DNA of 64,000 nucleotides from Coriobacteriales bacterium (GCA_031282405.1 JAITDU010000045.1:1-64000), one strand, 5' to 3'. Numbered from the stretch's first letter, positions 25,266-34,953 are shown. The notes: generated from the sequence alone by a model not told the origin. A program made the numbers and translations.

Positions 25266-26449
25266 TGGCAGAAGTAACCGTACTGGCAGCCACCGGCAAC
25301 ATGATGGTGGCTGAAGCCTTCAGACAGGCAGCCCCCGATGTTATTGCCGCCTATCCCATCACTCCTCAGACGGCGATAGTCGAAAACTATGCAAAATATG
25401 TTGCTGAGGGTCGGGTACATACGGAATTCGTGGCCGTAGAAAGCGAGCATTCCGCGCTCAGTGCTTGTGTAGGCGCTTCTGCCGCCGGAGCTCGCGTGGT
25501 CACTGCAACCTCTTCTCAGGGCCTGGCTCTGATGTATGAAGAGTTGCACATTGCCGCCGGTATGCGTCTGCCCATCATTATGGCCAATGCCAATCGAGCC
25601 CTCTCGGCTCCCATCAATATCCACGGTGATCACTCTGATGTCATGGGTGGACGCGACAGTGGCTGGATCATCTTGTTCGCCGAAACTGCCCAAGAAGCCT
25701 ACGACAATTCGATCATTGCTTTCCGGGTGGCTGAACATCCCGCCGTCCAATTGCCGGTGATGACGACATTGGACGGTTTTATCACCACCCATGCCATGGA
25801 GCGCTGCGAACTTTTGGATGACGGTACGGTCGAGGCCTATGTTGGCAAACGCCGTCCACAAAACCCTCTGATAGGTGGCGCTGCGCCGGTTGGCCATGGA
25901 ATGTTTGCCTCCTTGGGTGGCACCTATTTTGAGTTGAAGCAGGCTCAGCGTCGGGCTGTTTGTGGCTCCGCTCCCCACATCTTGACCGAGGGCCAAAAAT
26001 GGGCCGCTGTCTGCGGTCGCGACTTTGACTTTATTGACAGCTTTGCCTGCGATGATGCCGACTACATCTTAGTGGTATTGGGCTCTGCCGCCGGTAATGC
26101 CCGCGTTGTTGCAAAAGAGCTCAGGGCCGCAGGTATTAAAGCGGGTGTGGCCAAGATTCGTGTGTTCCGTCCGTTTCCTGCCTCTGAGTTGCGTGATGTG
26201 TTGCAGGGTGCCAAAGCTGTGGGTATTCTGGATCGCAGTGACTCCTTCGGGGCACCGTACGCTCCGGTGGGTTTGGATGTGCGCACTGCGCTCTATGATT
26301 TGGACACACGCATACCGACGCGCAACTATGTATACGGTCTGGGCGGCGCCGACGTCACTCTCGACGCGATGCGCCAGGCCTTCTCCGAACTCCAGTCCTT
26401 GGCCGCGGGCCACCTGGACCAGGGGCTTAGCTATCTGGGAACGAGGTAA
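25265..26449 (+). CDS. porA: Pyruvate:ferredoxin oxidoreductase, alpha subunit
   Basis: 394 aa from ATG 25265 (GGAGG seven bases upstream; GTG 25262 is also in frame). Signature segments are VIAAYPITPQT, EFVAVESEHSALSACVGASAAGARV, TATSSQGLALMYEELHIAAGMRLPI and NIHGDHSDVMGGRDSGWI, the pyrimidine-binding and CoA/pyruvate-binding parts of the thiamine-diphosphate fold. The gene order gamma-delta-alpha-beta and the beta subunit motifs favour pyruvate over branched-chain 2-oxoacids. Confidence 0.93.
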   Translation: MAEVTVLAATGNMMVAEAFRQAAPDVIAAYPITPQTAIVENYAKYVAEGRVHTEFVAVESEHSALSACVGASAAGARVVTATSSQGLALMYEELHIAAGMRLPIIMANANRALSAPINIHGDHSDVMGGRDSGWIILFAETAQEAYDNSIIAFRVAEHPAVQLPVMTTLDGFITTHAMERCELLDDGTVEAYVGKRRPQNPLIGGAAPVGHGMFASLGGTYFELKQAQRRAVCGSAPHILTEGQKWAAVCGRDFDFIDSFACDDADYILVVLGSAAGNARVVAKELRAAGIKAGVAKIRVFRPFPASELRDVLQGAKAVGILDRSDSFGAPYAPVGLDVRTALYDLDTRIPTRNYVYGLGGADVTLDAMRQAFSELQSLAAGHLDQGLSYLGTR

Positions 26450-26452
26450 GAT

Positions 26453-27394
26453 ATGGCTTCCATCAAAGAACACTCTAAGACCCCGGAACGCCTCGTAGGC
26501 GGCCATCGTCTCTGCGGTGGCTGCGGTGCTTCCATTGCGGTACGTCAAGTACTTTTAGGTGCTGGCGCTGATGCCGAGGTGGTGGTGGGCGCGGCAACAG
26601 GCTGTCTGGAGGTCTCTACGACAGCGCTGCCCTATTCCTCCTGGAACACCTCCTTCATCCATAATGCCTTCGAGAATGCTGCAGCTACTATCACTGGTGT
26701 AGAGGCCGCCTACCAGGGCCTTAAAGCCGCTGGCCGGATTGCCCAGGACAAACAGATCAAGTTCGTAGCTTTCGGCGGCGACGGCGGTACCTATGATATC
26801 GGCTTTCAATCGTTGAGTGGTGCCTTGGAGCGTGGACACGACTTTGTTTATGTCTGCTACGATAACGGCGCCTACATGAATACCGGTATCCAGCGTTCAT
26901 CTGCCACCCCACACTATGCCTGGGCCACGACAGCAGAAGTCGGCAGCGCTCTGGCAGGCAAGCCGCAGCGGCGCAAAGACCTTACTTCGATAGTAGCCGC
27001 TCATCATATCCCCTATGTCGCCCAGGCATCGGTGGGTAACTGGAAGGACCTTGTCGATAAAGCTGAGCGAGCCTTCGCGACTCCAGGGCCGGCATTCATC
27101 AATGTTCTGGCGCCCTGTCCTCGTGGGTGGCGTTATGACTCCAGCCAAACCATTGAGGTCTCACGTCTGGCATTTAAGACCAAGTTTTGGCCACTGTTCG
27201 AAGTGCGCGACGGAATCTGGAGTATGAAAGAGGTACGCGAAAAAGACGTATTGCCCCTCGAAGAATTCCTTAAGGTCCAGGGACGCTTCAAGCACCTGTT
27301 CAAACCTGGTAATGAGCACCTTATCGAGCGCCTGCAAACAGAAGTCGATGAAGCCTACGAATATATTCGCAAGATGTGCGTAATCACTGCCTGA
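26453..27394 (+). CDS. porB: Pyruvate:ferredoxin oxidoreductase, beta subunit
   Basis: 313 aa. The thiamine-diphosphate binding motif is FGGDGGTYDIGFQSLSGALE followed by DNGAYMNTGIQRSS. Cysteines in HRLCGGCGAS, ATGCLEVS and LAPCPRGWRYD ligate the proximal [4Fe-4S] cluster. PYSSWNTSFIHNAFENAAAT is the pyruvate-enzyme version of that segment. Last gene of the por operon, three bases after porA. Confidence 0.93.
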   Translation: MASIKEHSKTPERLVGGHRLCGGCGASIAVRQVLLGAGADAEVVVGAATGCLEVSTTALPYSSWNTSFIHNAFENAAATITGVEAAYQGLKAAGRIAQDKQIKFVAFGGDGGTYDIGFQSLSGALERGHDFVYVCYDNGAYMNTGIQRSSATPHYAWATTAEVGSALAGKPQRRKDLTSIVAAHHIPYVAQASVGNWKDLVDKAERAFATPGPAFINVLAPCPRGWRYDSSQTIEVSRLAFKTKFWPLFEVRDGIWSMKEVREKDVLPLEEFLKVQGRFKHLFKPGNEHLIERLQTEVDEAYEYIRKMCVITA

Positions 27395-27464
27395 TAGTAC
27401 CCCCTATGCGCACCGTCAATTCTTGGTGCAAGTCCGGATACCGAAGAGAAAGGATTATCGTCAG

Positions 27465-28613
27465 ATGATGCCGGAAGCAAAGACGATCAAGCAGTTTCGG
27501 GCGCCGCAGGCAACACAATCACAAAGCGATCTGCAACGGCCATGCAAAACATCGTGTGCGAGAAGTACTGCCACGTATCAGACGTATGATACGTGGCGAT
27601 CCAGACACGCGAGAGCCACCTGTGTATTTCTTGTCGTATTAGCGGCCTTGCTCCTTGTGCCAACACTGTTTGGCTGTGCGCGCGCCGATAAGGCAACGAC
27701 CCCTGCTTCGAGCGCTGGATCTGCCACTCAGACATCGCCCGGACCGTCTATCGTCATTGGCACCATGGTCACCGAGGATATCTTGCCTATGTGGGTGGCT
27801 GAATCTGAAGGGATGCTGGCCAACTCGGGGTTGGATGTCAGTATCCAGACGTTCCAAAGCGCTCAGGAATTATCAACGGCGCTGGCCTCCGGTGCTATCG
27901 AAATGGCAATGACGGACATCATGGTCTCGGCCACGCTCGAAGCCTCCGGTACTCCGGTCGCGCTGCGCTGGGTGACGCTGGGTACCACACCTGAACAGGG
28001 TCGATTTGGAATCATGGCCAGTCCCGCGAGTGGTTACACCACCTTGGAACAGTTGGCCGGCGTACCTATCGGTGTGGGCTCTTGTACTGTGCCGGAGTAT
28101 GTCATGGACAAACTGATGGCAGCGGCGGGCGTATCTAAAGATGAGATTATTGGCGAAGAAATCAAGAAAGTACCTGTCCGCTATGAGATGATGGTGGCAA
28201 ACCAGGTTGCCGCTGCGGCGTTGCCCGGCTCGCTCCTTGCCTTAGGAGAGGTCAATGGCATGATACTGATTGCCGATGATCGCGGTGCAGAAAATCTGTC
28301 TCAGTCGGTGATGATCGCCAATGCGGACTTTTCCCAAAGCTCAGAGGGTGCCGCAGCCCTCTCTCTTCTGGGAGGTATCTGGAACGAAGCAGTTCGCATG
28401 ATAAACGATGACCCCGAAGCTTTTCGTGGGCTGCTTATTGAAAAGGCCCAGTTGCCTGAACCGGTCCAAGCTACCTATCCTGTAAACAAATACCCTTTGA
28501 CCGAGTTGCCCTCAGCAGCAATGGTTGATCCGGTACTGGACTGGATGTTTGAGAAGGGTTATCTTAGTCAAGAATTACGATACGACCCACAGACAGGAAC
28601 CTTTAGCCACTAG
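27465..28613 (+). CDS. Lipoprotein substrate-binding protein of an SsuA/NMT1-like ABC transporter
   Basis: About 382 aa. After a long N-terminus comes a lipoprotein signal (VFLVVLAALLLVPTLFGC, Cys as lipid-attachment site) and a linker rich in Ser/Thr/Ala. The periplasmic-binding fold follows: IVIGTMVTEDILPMWVAESEGML, LSTALASGAIEMAMTDIMVS, EQLAGVPIGVGSCTVPEYVMD, as in proteins that capture nitrate, sulfonates, taurine or thiamine precursors. The ATPase and permease follow with overlapping ends. The frame opens at TTG 27423, but ATG 27465 has AAAGGA upstream. The ligand cannot be assigned. Confidence 0.85.
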   Translation: MMPEAKTIKQFRAPQATQSQSDLQRPCKTSCARSTATYQTYDTWRSRHARATCVFLVVLAALLLVPTLFGCARADKATTPASSAGSATQTSPGPSIVIGTMVTEDILPMWVAESEGMLANSGLDVSIQTFQSAQELSTALASGAIEMAMTDIMVSATLEASGTPVALRWVTLGTTPEQGRFGIMASPASGYTTLEQLAGVPIGVGSCTVPEYVMDKLMAAAGVSKDEIIGEEIKKVPVRYEMMVANQVAAAALPGSLLALGEVNGMILIADDRGAENLSQSVMIANADFSQSSEGAAALSLLGGIWNEAVRMINDDPEAFRGLLIEKAQLPEPVQATYPVNKYPLTELPSAAMVDPVLDWMFEKGYLSQELRYDPQTGTFSH

Positions 28614-29452
28614 TGCTCACATTCAAACAGGTCAATAAATCTTATGTTGGCAAGGCCAGACAGCTCATTGCGCTGGATGGCCTGTCTTTTTCTGTGCCTT
28701 CCGGCAGATCGTTTGCGATGATAGGTCCATCCGGTTGCGGTAAATCTACAGCATTGCTGCTGGCAGCCGGCCTGCTCAAGCCCAATTCTGGCGAGGTTCT
28801 TATCGGCGACCAACCCATTTTGCATCCCAGACGACAAACTGCATTGATTCTTCAAGACTTTGGCCTCCTGCCCTGGAAAACCGTCTTTGAGAATGCCACC
28901 TTGGGACTGCGTGTACGCGCCTGTGCCAAAGAGGAACGGATTGTGCGCACCCATCAAGCGCTACAGCAGGTGGGCCTGGAACAATTTGCCGCTGCCTATC
29001 CCAGTGAGCTTTCGGGCGGCATGCGCCAACGTCTGGCTTTGGCCAGGGCACTGGCTTTGGATGTTGACGTGATGCTGATGGACGAACCACTCAGTGCCCT
29101 GGATCTGGGACTGCGCGAAAGCCTCCAGGATTTGTTGCTTGCGCTGTGGCGCAGACGTGGTTATACACAGTTGTTAGTTACGCACTCTATTGAAGAAGCG
29201 ATATTCCTTGGTCAGCAGGTACTGGTGATAAGCCCGCGCCCTGGTCACGTTGCCACTATTATTGATAATCCCGAGGCCGGCGAGGCCAATTATCGCAACA
29301 GTACGCTGTTCGCTGCGCGATGTCGCGAACTACGTAAGGCGCTACTCAGTCAAAGCGGGCGAGACGGCGCGTTCAATAGAACCCGAGATGCTGATAACAG
29401 CGAGGCCGTCACTGACATCCACAGCGGAAAGGATACAAACTGTGATGCCTAG
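28613..29452 (+). CDS. ABC transporter ATPase (SsuB/TauB-like)
   Basis: 279 aa, GTG start inside the upstream stop (TAGTG). Walker A GPSGCGKST, Q-loop ALILQDFGLLPWKTVF, signature ELSGGMRQRLALARAL, Walker B VDVMLMDEPLSALD and H-loop LLVTHSIEEAIFLGQ are all present. It energises import of the ligand bound by the upstream lipoprotein. The C-terminal ~50 residues after the fold are polar and variable. It overlaps the permease by eight bases. Confidence 0.92.
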   Translation: MLTFKQVNKSYVGKARQLIALDGLSFSVPSGRSFAMIGPSGCGKSTALLLAAGLLKPNSGEVLIGDQPILHPRRQTALILQDFGLLPWKTVFENATLGLRVRACAKEERIVRTHQALQQVGLEQFAAAYPSELSGGMRQRLALARALALDVDVMLMDEPLSALDLGLRESLQDLLLALWRRRGYTQLLVTHSIEEAIFLGQQVLVISPRPGHVATIIDNPEAGEANYRNSTLFAARCRELRKALLSQSGRDGAFNRTRDADNSEAVTDIHSGKDTNCDA

Positions 29453-30173
29453 GCCTCTCGCCTATCTACTAGCGCTCATAGTGATCCTGTTGTCCTGGCA
29501 ACTTTTGGCTCTGGTCATCGCTTCTCCGGCTTTTCCTACCCCGATAGCGACCGTACCGATGCTCAGCGTCTATGCCACTCAGTTGGGTCCGGATTTTCTC
29601 GCCAGTCTCTATCGGGTACTGGTGGCCATGCTTTTAGGCACCGTAACTGCTATGCCTCTTGGGCTCGTCATCGGCACATCATCACGTCTGGATGCTCTCT
29701 GTGCTCCGATACTTTATATCCTTTATCCCATTCCCAAGATTGTCTTTTTGCCGGTGTTGCTTGTAATGATGGGCCTGGCCGATACTCCCAAGATAGTGCT
29801 TATCGCGATAACAATCTTTTTTCAGGTACTGGTTACCGTGCGTGACGCTGCCAAAGAGGTGCCATCTGCGGCTATCCTCAGTGTCCGCTCGCTTGGTGCT
29901 TCGCGCTTGGATGTATTTAGGCATGTGGTGGTGCCTGCCTGTCTGCCGTCACTATTCACGGCCCTGCGCATCAGTTCTGGTACTGCCGTAGCTATTTTGT
30001 TTTTTGCCGAGGCCTTTGCCGGCTCTACCGGTCTGGGATATTTCATCGTTGATTCCTGGGCTCTGCTTAACTACCCTCGCATGTTTGCCGGTATCATCGC
30101 CATGGCCTTTTTAGGTGTGCTCCTTTACGAGGTGTTTGACATTGTTGAACGTAAGTTAGCGCGATGGCGTTGA
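29445..30173 (+). CDS. ABC transporter permease (SsuC/TauC-like)
   Basis: 242 aa with about six transmembrane helices (LAYLLALIVILLSWQLLALVIA first). The EAA-loop region reads ...AKEVPSAAILSVRSLGASRLDVFRHVVVPACLPSLFTALRI, typical of this family, and IYILYPIPKIVFLPVLLVMMG-like text is the conserved SsuC segment. ATG 29445 lies within the 3' end of the ATPase gene; GTG 29442 is an equivalent start. Third gene of the transporter operon. Confidence 0.9.
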   Translation: MPRPLAYLLALIVILLSWQLLALVIASPAFPTPIATVPMLSVYATQLGPDFLASLYRVLVAMLLGTVTAMPLGLVIGTSSRLDALCAPILYILYPIPKIVFLPVLLVMMGLADTPKIVLIAITIFFQVLVTVRDAAKEVPSAAILSVRSLGASRLDVFRHVVVPACLPSLFTALRISSGTAVAILFFAEAFAGSTGLGYFIVDSWALLNYPRMFAGIIAMAFLGVLLYEVFDIVERKLARWR

Positions 30174-30249
30174 TCCGCATGGTAACAAGCAAGTGGCGAA
30201 CTTCTGTCACGCCCGTCGGCGAGCGGCCCGATGCAGTAAAATCATCACT

Positions 30250-31155
30250 ATGAGTGGCGAGACCAAAAGCGATCTATCCGTACAAGATGTCCAGCAGCGT
30301 CTGGAACTCCTGGGTTATGATCTGGGCGACGAAGCCAAGCGTGGTTTGTATGGCGAGAAGACTGCGGCTGCGGTTGCGGATTTCAAAGCCAGTGTGCACT
30401 TAGAGCAAAACGACGCGCTTGACCAACAGACCTGGACAGCTCTTATCGATGCCAGTTTGGCTTTGGGCGATCGAGCGTTGTACTTGCATATGCCACATTT
30501 CCATGGTCGTGACGTTCGACTTTTACAAGACGCTCTGGCCTCACTGGGCTTTGCCTGCAACAACGATGGTGTCTTTGGACCCAACACTGAGCGAGCTTTG
30601 CGCGACTTCCAATATAACAGCGGTCTGGAACCTTCCGGGATTCTCGATACCGGCAGTATTGCGGCAATAGCGCGCCTCAAGCACGCCTGGGAAGGTAAAC
30701 GTGGAGTCATAATCGAAGGGCGGACCTTGGGATATGCCCGGGCGGCAAGTGTCCTGGAGACTACACCTATCTGTGTTTTCGGCACCAGCAAATCCGCACG
30801 CTCCATCGCAGACAGGATCTCAAATCTGGCGCTGGCTACCACCCCCCAATCCAAGGTCGTCAGTGCGGCTTTCATGACCACGGCTCCCAGCAAAGACATG
30901 TTCCTTATAGGATTAAATCTTGCTCAAACCGGTGTGATGGAAGCATCCTCAACCAGCATACCAATGTTCAGTTTGAGTGCCGACAGGGGCCTGGCAGCCA
31001 GGATCGCTGGTGTTTTGAAGGCCAGGAGTGCCAGCGATAAGCGCATCGTCATTGAGATCATGGCTGCGTCGACGAACAAGCGGGCGTTGTCTTCTGCCCA
31101 AGAACAGCAATGCGCCATTACGATCCTCGATGCTCTCTGTACGGTGTTCGCCTGA
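30250..31155 (+). CDS. Protein with two peptidoglycan-binding domains
   Basis: 301 aa. Two PG_binding_1 repeats fill the first half: VQDVQQRLELLGYDLGD...YGEKTAAAVADFKASVHL and VRLLQDALASLGFACNN...FGPNTERALRDFQYNSGL, each a three-helix bundle that binds cell-wall peptides. The second half (from about residue 150) is a compact alpha/beta region (VIIEGRTLGYARAAS..., VFGTSKSARSIADRIS) not recognised as an amidase. No signal peptide is visible from ATG 30250; starting at 30193 adds a basic stretch but no clear signal either. Follows the transporter operon at 76 bp. Confidence 0.75.
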   Translation: MSGETKSDLSVQDVQQRLELLGYDLGDEAKRGLYGEKTAAAVADFKASVHLEQNDALDQQTWTALIDASLALGDRALYLHMPHFHGRDVRLLQDALASLGFACNNDGVFGPNTERALRDFQYNSGLEPSGILDTGSIAAIARLKHAWEGKRGVIIEGRTLGYARAASVLETTPICVFGTSKSARSIADRISNLALATTPQSKVVSAAFMTTAPSKDMFLIGLNLAQTGVMEASSTSIPMFSLSADRGLAARIAGVLKARSASDKRIVIEIMAASTNKRALSSAQEQQCAITILDALCTVFA

Positions 31156-31275
31156 AGGTTTTGGGGAGAAGGTGTACTGATCCTAGTGCCAAGAGGCACT
31201 CATTTTGTCGAGAGGCGCCCATATCATCACGTTCATCTTGCGTTACTCTATGGAGAGCAGGAAGCGCAAAACACT

Positions 31276-32247
31276 CTACAGGCCCAGGCTTTTCAAAATC
31301 ACATCCAACGCTTCCCCTAAACTCAGATTGTTGAATTGAGCGGTGGCAAACACGCTGGCCACCAAGACCACCGCAAGGCCGACAAGCACCACTGCCGCAA
31401 AACGCAGAACATTTTGTGGCAGATCAAATGAACGTCGGCCACGTTCGTTGTGCAAAACAGGAAAGTCATGATAAATGTGGATTTGTTTGCCCGAAGCCAT
31501 CGTCAAAACCTCATCGAAGGACACCCGGATACTCTCAGCGTGATCGCGTAAGTGAGTAGTACCGCTCTGGATATCCTCGGTAGTTATGATCTGAGTGGTT
31601 CGGCCCTGCTGACCTTCTGTGCTCGTGACAGCAGCTTTATGAGGAACAGCCGCTGCGAGCGGTACATTTGTGCCATTGAATGGTTCGTCCAGTCGACGCT
31701 TTAAATCATCATTCTGGGCATTAAGCTCAACCAAATCGGTAATCATTGCCGCTAATTCTTGCTCCAGGCCCAACTTTGCCTCGATGACTCTGTTGAGCTC
31801 CAATTCCTTGCTGTAGGTCTCCGCGCTCGCCTGTTCCAGGTCGTCGACTATTTCCTCGCGGCTCATTCGTTCGATACTGACCTGTTCTTTGAGTTGCCGT
31901 AATTGAGCGATCAGTACCTGGTTGCTGTATCTTTGCGATTCCAGATCATCGGTAAGATCTCGCATCAGCTTATCGCGCTCATGCAAGCTCTCCGTCTGCT
32001 GAGCTAATCTTTGCTCCAACCTCCGTAGATGCTCCACCAAGAGTTCAGCGCTGTTTTTAAGGTATTCTTCGGCGGCAGCCAGATCATCGGCTTTGGCTAT
32101 CTCGTTACCGAGCGTGGCGTTTTTCTTACTTGTGAAAAAAACAATATTGCCCGCCACATAGCGAGTAGTATTGTCATCAGTCAATACCAAATCCTGCTCG
32201 GTTATCTCGTAAAGATAGACACCCTCTTTACGGCCACGACTCAACAT
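31276..32247 (-). CDS. Coiled-coil protein with C-terminal membrane anchor
   Basis: 323 aa, not assigned to a known family. A ~50-residue N-terminal domain (GVYLYEITEQDLVLTDDNTT, VAGNIVFFTSKK) precedes a long heptad-rich coiled coil from about 55 to 180 (LVEHLRRLEQRLAQQTESL, LNRVIEAKLGLEQELAAMI). A polar linker and one transmembrane helix near the C-terminus (FAAVVLVGLAVVLVASVF, ~285-305) end the protein. It is therefore likely tail-anchored with the coil in the cytoplasm, perhaps a structural or partition role. Convergent with the peptidoglycan-binding gene. Confidence 0.7.
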   Translation of the reverse strand: MLSRGRKEGVYLYEITEQDLVLTDDNTTRYVAGNIVFFTSKKNATLGNEIAKADDLAAAEEYLKNSAELLVEHLRRLEQRLAQQTESLHERDKLMRDLTDDLESQRYSNQVLIAQLRQLKEQVSIERMSREEIVDDLEQASAETYSKELELNRVIEAKLGLEQELAAMITDLVELNAQNDDLKRRLDEPFNGTNVPLAAAVPHKAAVTSTEGQQGRTTQIITTEDIQSGTTHLRDHAESIRVSFDEVLTMASGKQIHIYHDFPVLHNERGRRSFDLPQNVLRFAAVVLVGLAVVLVASVFATAQFNNLSLGEALDVILKSLGL

Positions 32248-32367
32248 CCCTGTGGTCCTTATCTCGGCAGCGTTATCAACGGCAAAATGGCACCTTAAAA
32301 CCCGCCCCTTGGCAAAAAGAGCTGGGAACGGGCGATTACCGGTTTTGAGAACAAATGTGAGTTGGCG

Positions 32368-32586
32368 TTACTTGCCGTCTAGGTAAACGTCCAAAGCTGC
32401 ACGGATGATCTCGGAGGAATTGGACGGTTCTACCCCCTTGATCTTGTTCTGCGCCGAAAGCTCAAGCAGCTTGACATATTGGTCGGCAAACACGTAGAAA
32501 CCTTTGTAGACGGTTGGTCGATCCAAGCCTCTTTCATTCTTTAGTGCCTTTTGCAGCGCCTGAGAACCCTTTTTGTGAAGAACCAT
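32368..32586 (-). CDS. Small ribbon-helix-helix-like protein
   Basis: 72 aa (start chosen at 32586, behind GAAAGGAAAC; the frame opens 19 codons earlier). FYVFADQYVKLLELSAQNKI followed by SSEIIRAALDVYLDG resembles the strand-helix-helix layout of CopG/Arc-type DNA-binding proteins, with a basic N-terminus. It is transcribed away from the BTAD regulator and shares an AT-rich ~140-bp upstream region with it, so it could bind there. Assignment rests on pattern only. Confidence 0.6.
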   Translation of the reverse strand: MVLHKKGSQALQKALKNERGLDRPTVYKGFYVFADQYVKLLELSAQNKIKGVEPSNSSEIIRAALDVYLDGK

Positions 32587-32725
32587 CTGTGTTTCCTTTC
32601 TGTCGAAAATTTTTCTAAATTGTACTTGACAGTGCTCTAACATAACTGTATGCTAGCATGCCCAGCTGTGAACGTAAATACTAAATTGCTAAAATTTTTG
32701 ATAAAACAGGAAAGGCGGTATAATT

Positions 32726-34519
32726 ATGCGGGTGAACGGTAGTGAACACGATCCGATCCAGACAGCGGTTGCCTTACCCAAGGATGTTACCATGGGATTA
32801 CCTCATCTGATTGAAAGTAATCGCGGCGTACCCTGCTTTATCAAATGTCCCAAAAATGGGGGAGAAGCGCAGCTTTTGGCTGCCCTGCAGTTATCCTGTG
32901 CCTTGCGAAACGATCCCCTCCGTCTGGATGTTGACGAAGAGGGCAATCTCAGCGCTATGCCCACCGAGTCAAACGCTGAGGCAGATGGCGACAGACTGGT
33001 AATCATCGACCATCAGAGGTGGCTGGACGACGGTGCAACCCAGCGTTTTTCTGATGCCGTCGACAGACTTATCGAGCGGGACTTTCGTGTGATTGTCTGC
33101 CTGGGTGCACACTATGACCGATACGAGGACCTACAGTCTGATCGTTTGCTTATAACCGGCAGAATGCTGTTCGATGCAGGCTGGTTGTCTCCCCCTGATT
33201 ATCCGCGGTGTCTCACCTCTTTTTTTGAGGATTATCTACCGCTGGAAATACGCCTGTGCGCGGCACTGGTCACACTGATGAAACGCGCGACTTTGGCGGA
33301 ATTGGCAGAATTAGGCTATGACTTCAAGGGGGACCTACCTGAGCTTTTGGCTGATCTCAATCCGCTTTACCACTACGATACTTCCACAGGCGAGATCCAT
33401 TGTGTAGATGTTCCCTTACAGGACTTGAAAGAAACGTTCCTCAAGCTCATGCACGAGTATCTGTCCACATCGCCCGTTGATAATCCGCTCACCGAAAGCC
33501 TTCAAAGGCTTACAATGGTGTCCATGCGCCTGTTATCCCGTGGCGACCTGATGCGTTCGCATCAGATATTGTCAATGATCGAGGAGTATTTGGCCGCCAC
33601 TACCGTGGATGGCCCGTCGAGTACCGGATTATTTTTCCAAACTCAGGAAGAGAAAAAGACAGCAGAGATCTCCTGTCCGCCTCAAATCGCAGATAGAGCT
33701 TCTATGCAAATTGCTGCATATTCCGTAGACCTGTCAACTGCGCCTCGGCTTTGTGATGTTAAGCCACTTTACATCAAACTCTTTGGTCAGATGGAGTTGT
33801 TTATTGGCAATTCGCTACTGGGCAATAGCTTTTTGAGGCGAAGAATGGTTGCCCGTATGCTCAGCTACATCGTGTTCAATCAGCGCAGGGGAGTATCGCG
33901 TCAAAGCCTTGTGGAATATTTGTGGCCTCATCTCGATTGCGACCACGGACTCAAAAACTTGTATACGACCTGGAGCTTTCTGGGTAGGGGACTGGGCTTT
34001 AGCAGTATTAAGTTTTGCCCCTATATCATCAGAGAAGGTCATCTGTACCGCTTGAATCTTGAATTGGTCACCTGCGACATTTACCATTTTGAGCACTTGG
34101 CCCGCCGGGCATTGTTCGGCAATCTGACACTTCCGCAGTTGCTACAGGTGGTTGTGGAGATGGAGACTATCTATGCGAGCGGAATTGTTACGAATGTCGC
34201 TACTGATAGTTTTTTGGCAACCCGGCAAGAACACCTTAAAACGATTATGGTGGACGCACTGATTCAGGCATCTCAACTGTTAAAGGAAAACGGCAACATT
34301 ACTAAGGCTGTTTACTATGCCCGGACTGCCTATGAAATAGATGATTCCCGCGAGGATGTTTATCGCGTATTGATGGGTGTACAGTTTGGCGTGGGACAGC
34401 GCACCGCTGCCATGCAGACTTATTTTACCTGTAAGCAATACCTCTCAGAAGAGCTGGGCATCCTGCCCTCCAAATCAACAACAGATCTTTATCAAGAGCT
34501 ACTGTTAGCCGATGTTTGA
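32726..34519 (+). CDS. BTAD-domain transcriptional regulator
   Basis: 597 aa from ATG 32726 behind AGGAAAGGCGG. The N-terminal third has a STAND/AAA-like look but lacks an obvious Walker A. From about residue 350, KLFGQMELFIGNSLLG..FLRRRMVARMLSYIVFNQRRGVSRQSLVEYLWP is an OmpR-type winged helix as in SARP proteins. The last ~130 residues (LKTIMVDALIQASQLLKENG, ALIQ.. AYEIDDSREDVYRVLMGVQFGVGQRTAAMQTY) form the TPR-like BTAD domain. Such regulators are abundant in Coriobacteriia. Its target may be the divergent small gene or itself. Confidence 0.75.
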   Translation: MRVNGSEHDPIQTAVALPKDVTMGLPHLIESNRGVPCFIKCPKNGGEAQLLAALQLSCALRNDPLRLDVDEEGNLSAMPTESNAEADGDRLVIIDHQRWLDDGATQRFSDAVDRLIERDFRVIVCLGAHYDRYEDLQSDRLLITGRMLFDAGWLSPPDYPRCLTSFFEDYLPLEIRLCAALVTLMKRATLAELAELGYDFKGDLPELLADLNPLYHYDTSTGEIHCVDVPLQDLKETFLKLMHEYLSTSPVDNPLTESLQRLTMVSMRLLSRGDLMRSHQILSMIEEYLAATTVDGPSSTGLFFQTQEEKKTAEISCPPQIADRASMQIAAYSVDLSTAPRLCDVKPLYIKLFGQMELFIGNSLLGNSFLRRRMVARMLSYIVFNQRRGVSRQSLVEYLWPHLDCDHGLKNLYTTWSFLGRGLGFSSIKFCPYIIREGHLYRLNLELVTCDIYHFEHLARRALFGNLTLPQLLQVVVEMETIYASGIVTNVATDSFLATRQEHLKTIMVDALIQASQLLKENGNITKAVYYARTAYEIDDSREDVYRVLMGVQFGVGQRTAAMQTYFTCKQYLSEELGILPSKSTTDLYQELLLADV

Positions 34520-34692
34520 ATTTTTTTTGATATTTTTTCAGAAAGTACAGAGTTTGCCGTTAATAAGCCGTTAACTATGTTAGAATTGGCCCAGGCCACA
34601 TTGAGTGGCCGTTGGCTTTGCGCTGAGAGCCGCTTGGCGGCGGTCTCAGTGTGTATGTTGCCCGGTTTTTGGGCTTAGAAGAAAGGCAAGAC

Positions 34693-34899
34693 ATGGCAGA
34701 AGGTAAGGTTAAGTGGTTCAATGCCGACAAGGGTTACGGTTTCATCTCCCGGGAGGATGGCGAAGACGATCTGTTCGTCCACTACTCCGAGATCCAGGTG
34801 GATGGCTTTAAGACCCTGGAAGAGAACGCATCAGTCGAGTTTGACATCACCACCGGTCAAAACGGCAAGCTCCAGGCAAGCAACGTCCATAAGATCTGA
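34693..34899 (+). CDS. Cold-shock protein
   Basis: 68 aa, the full length of the CspA family. RNP1 is KGYGFI and RNP2 is DLFVHYS within [19 protein letters not shown]. The protein is a single OB-fold that melts RNA structure. The frame is open 14 codons earlier, but ATG 34693 follows AGAAGAAAGG and gives the family N-terminus. A long, structured leader (34520-34692) and a following strong terminator show a monocistronic gene. Confidence 0.95.
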   Translation: MAEGKVKWFNADKGYGFISREDGEDDLFVHYSEIQVDGFKTLEENASVEFDITTGQNGKLQASNVHKI

Positions 34900-34923
34900 C
34901 AGATTAAGAAAAGTTGCAAAATC

Positions 34924-34953
34924 GGACGGCTCCCAGAGCCGTCCTTTTCTTTC
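34924..34953 (+). terminator. Rho-independent terminator of the cold-shock gene
   Basis: GGACGGCTC (34924-34932), a 3-nt loop and GAGCCGTCC (34936-34944) make a perfect 9-bp GC-rich stem, directly followed by TTTTCTTTC. Confidence 0.93.
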
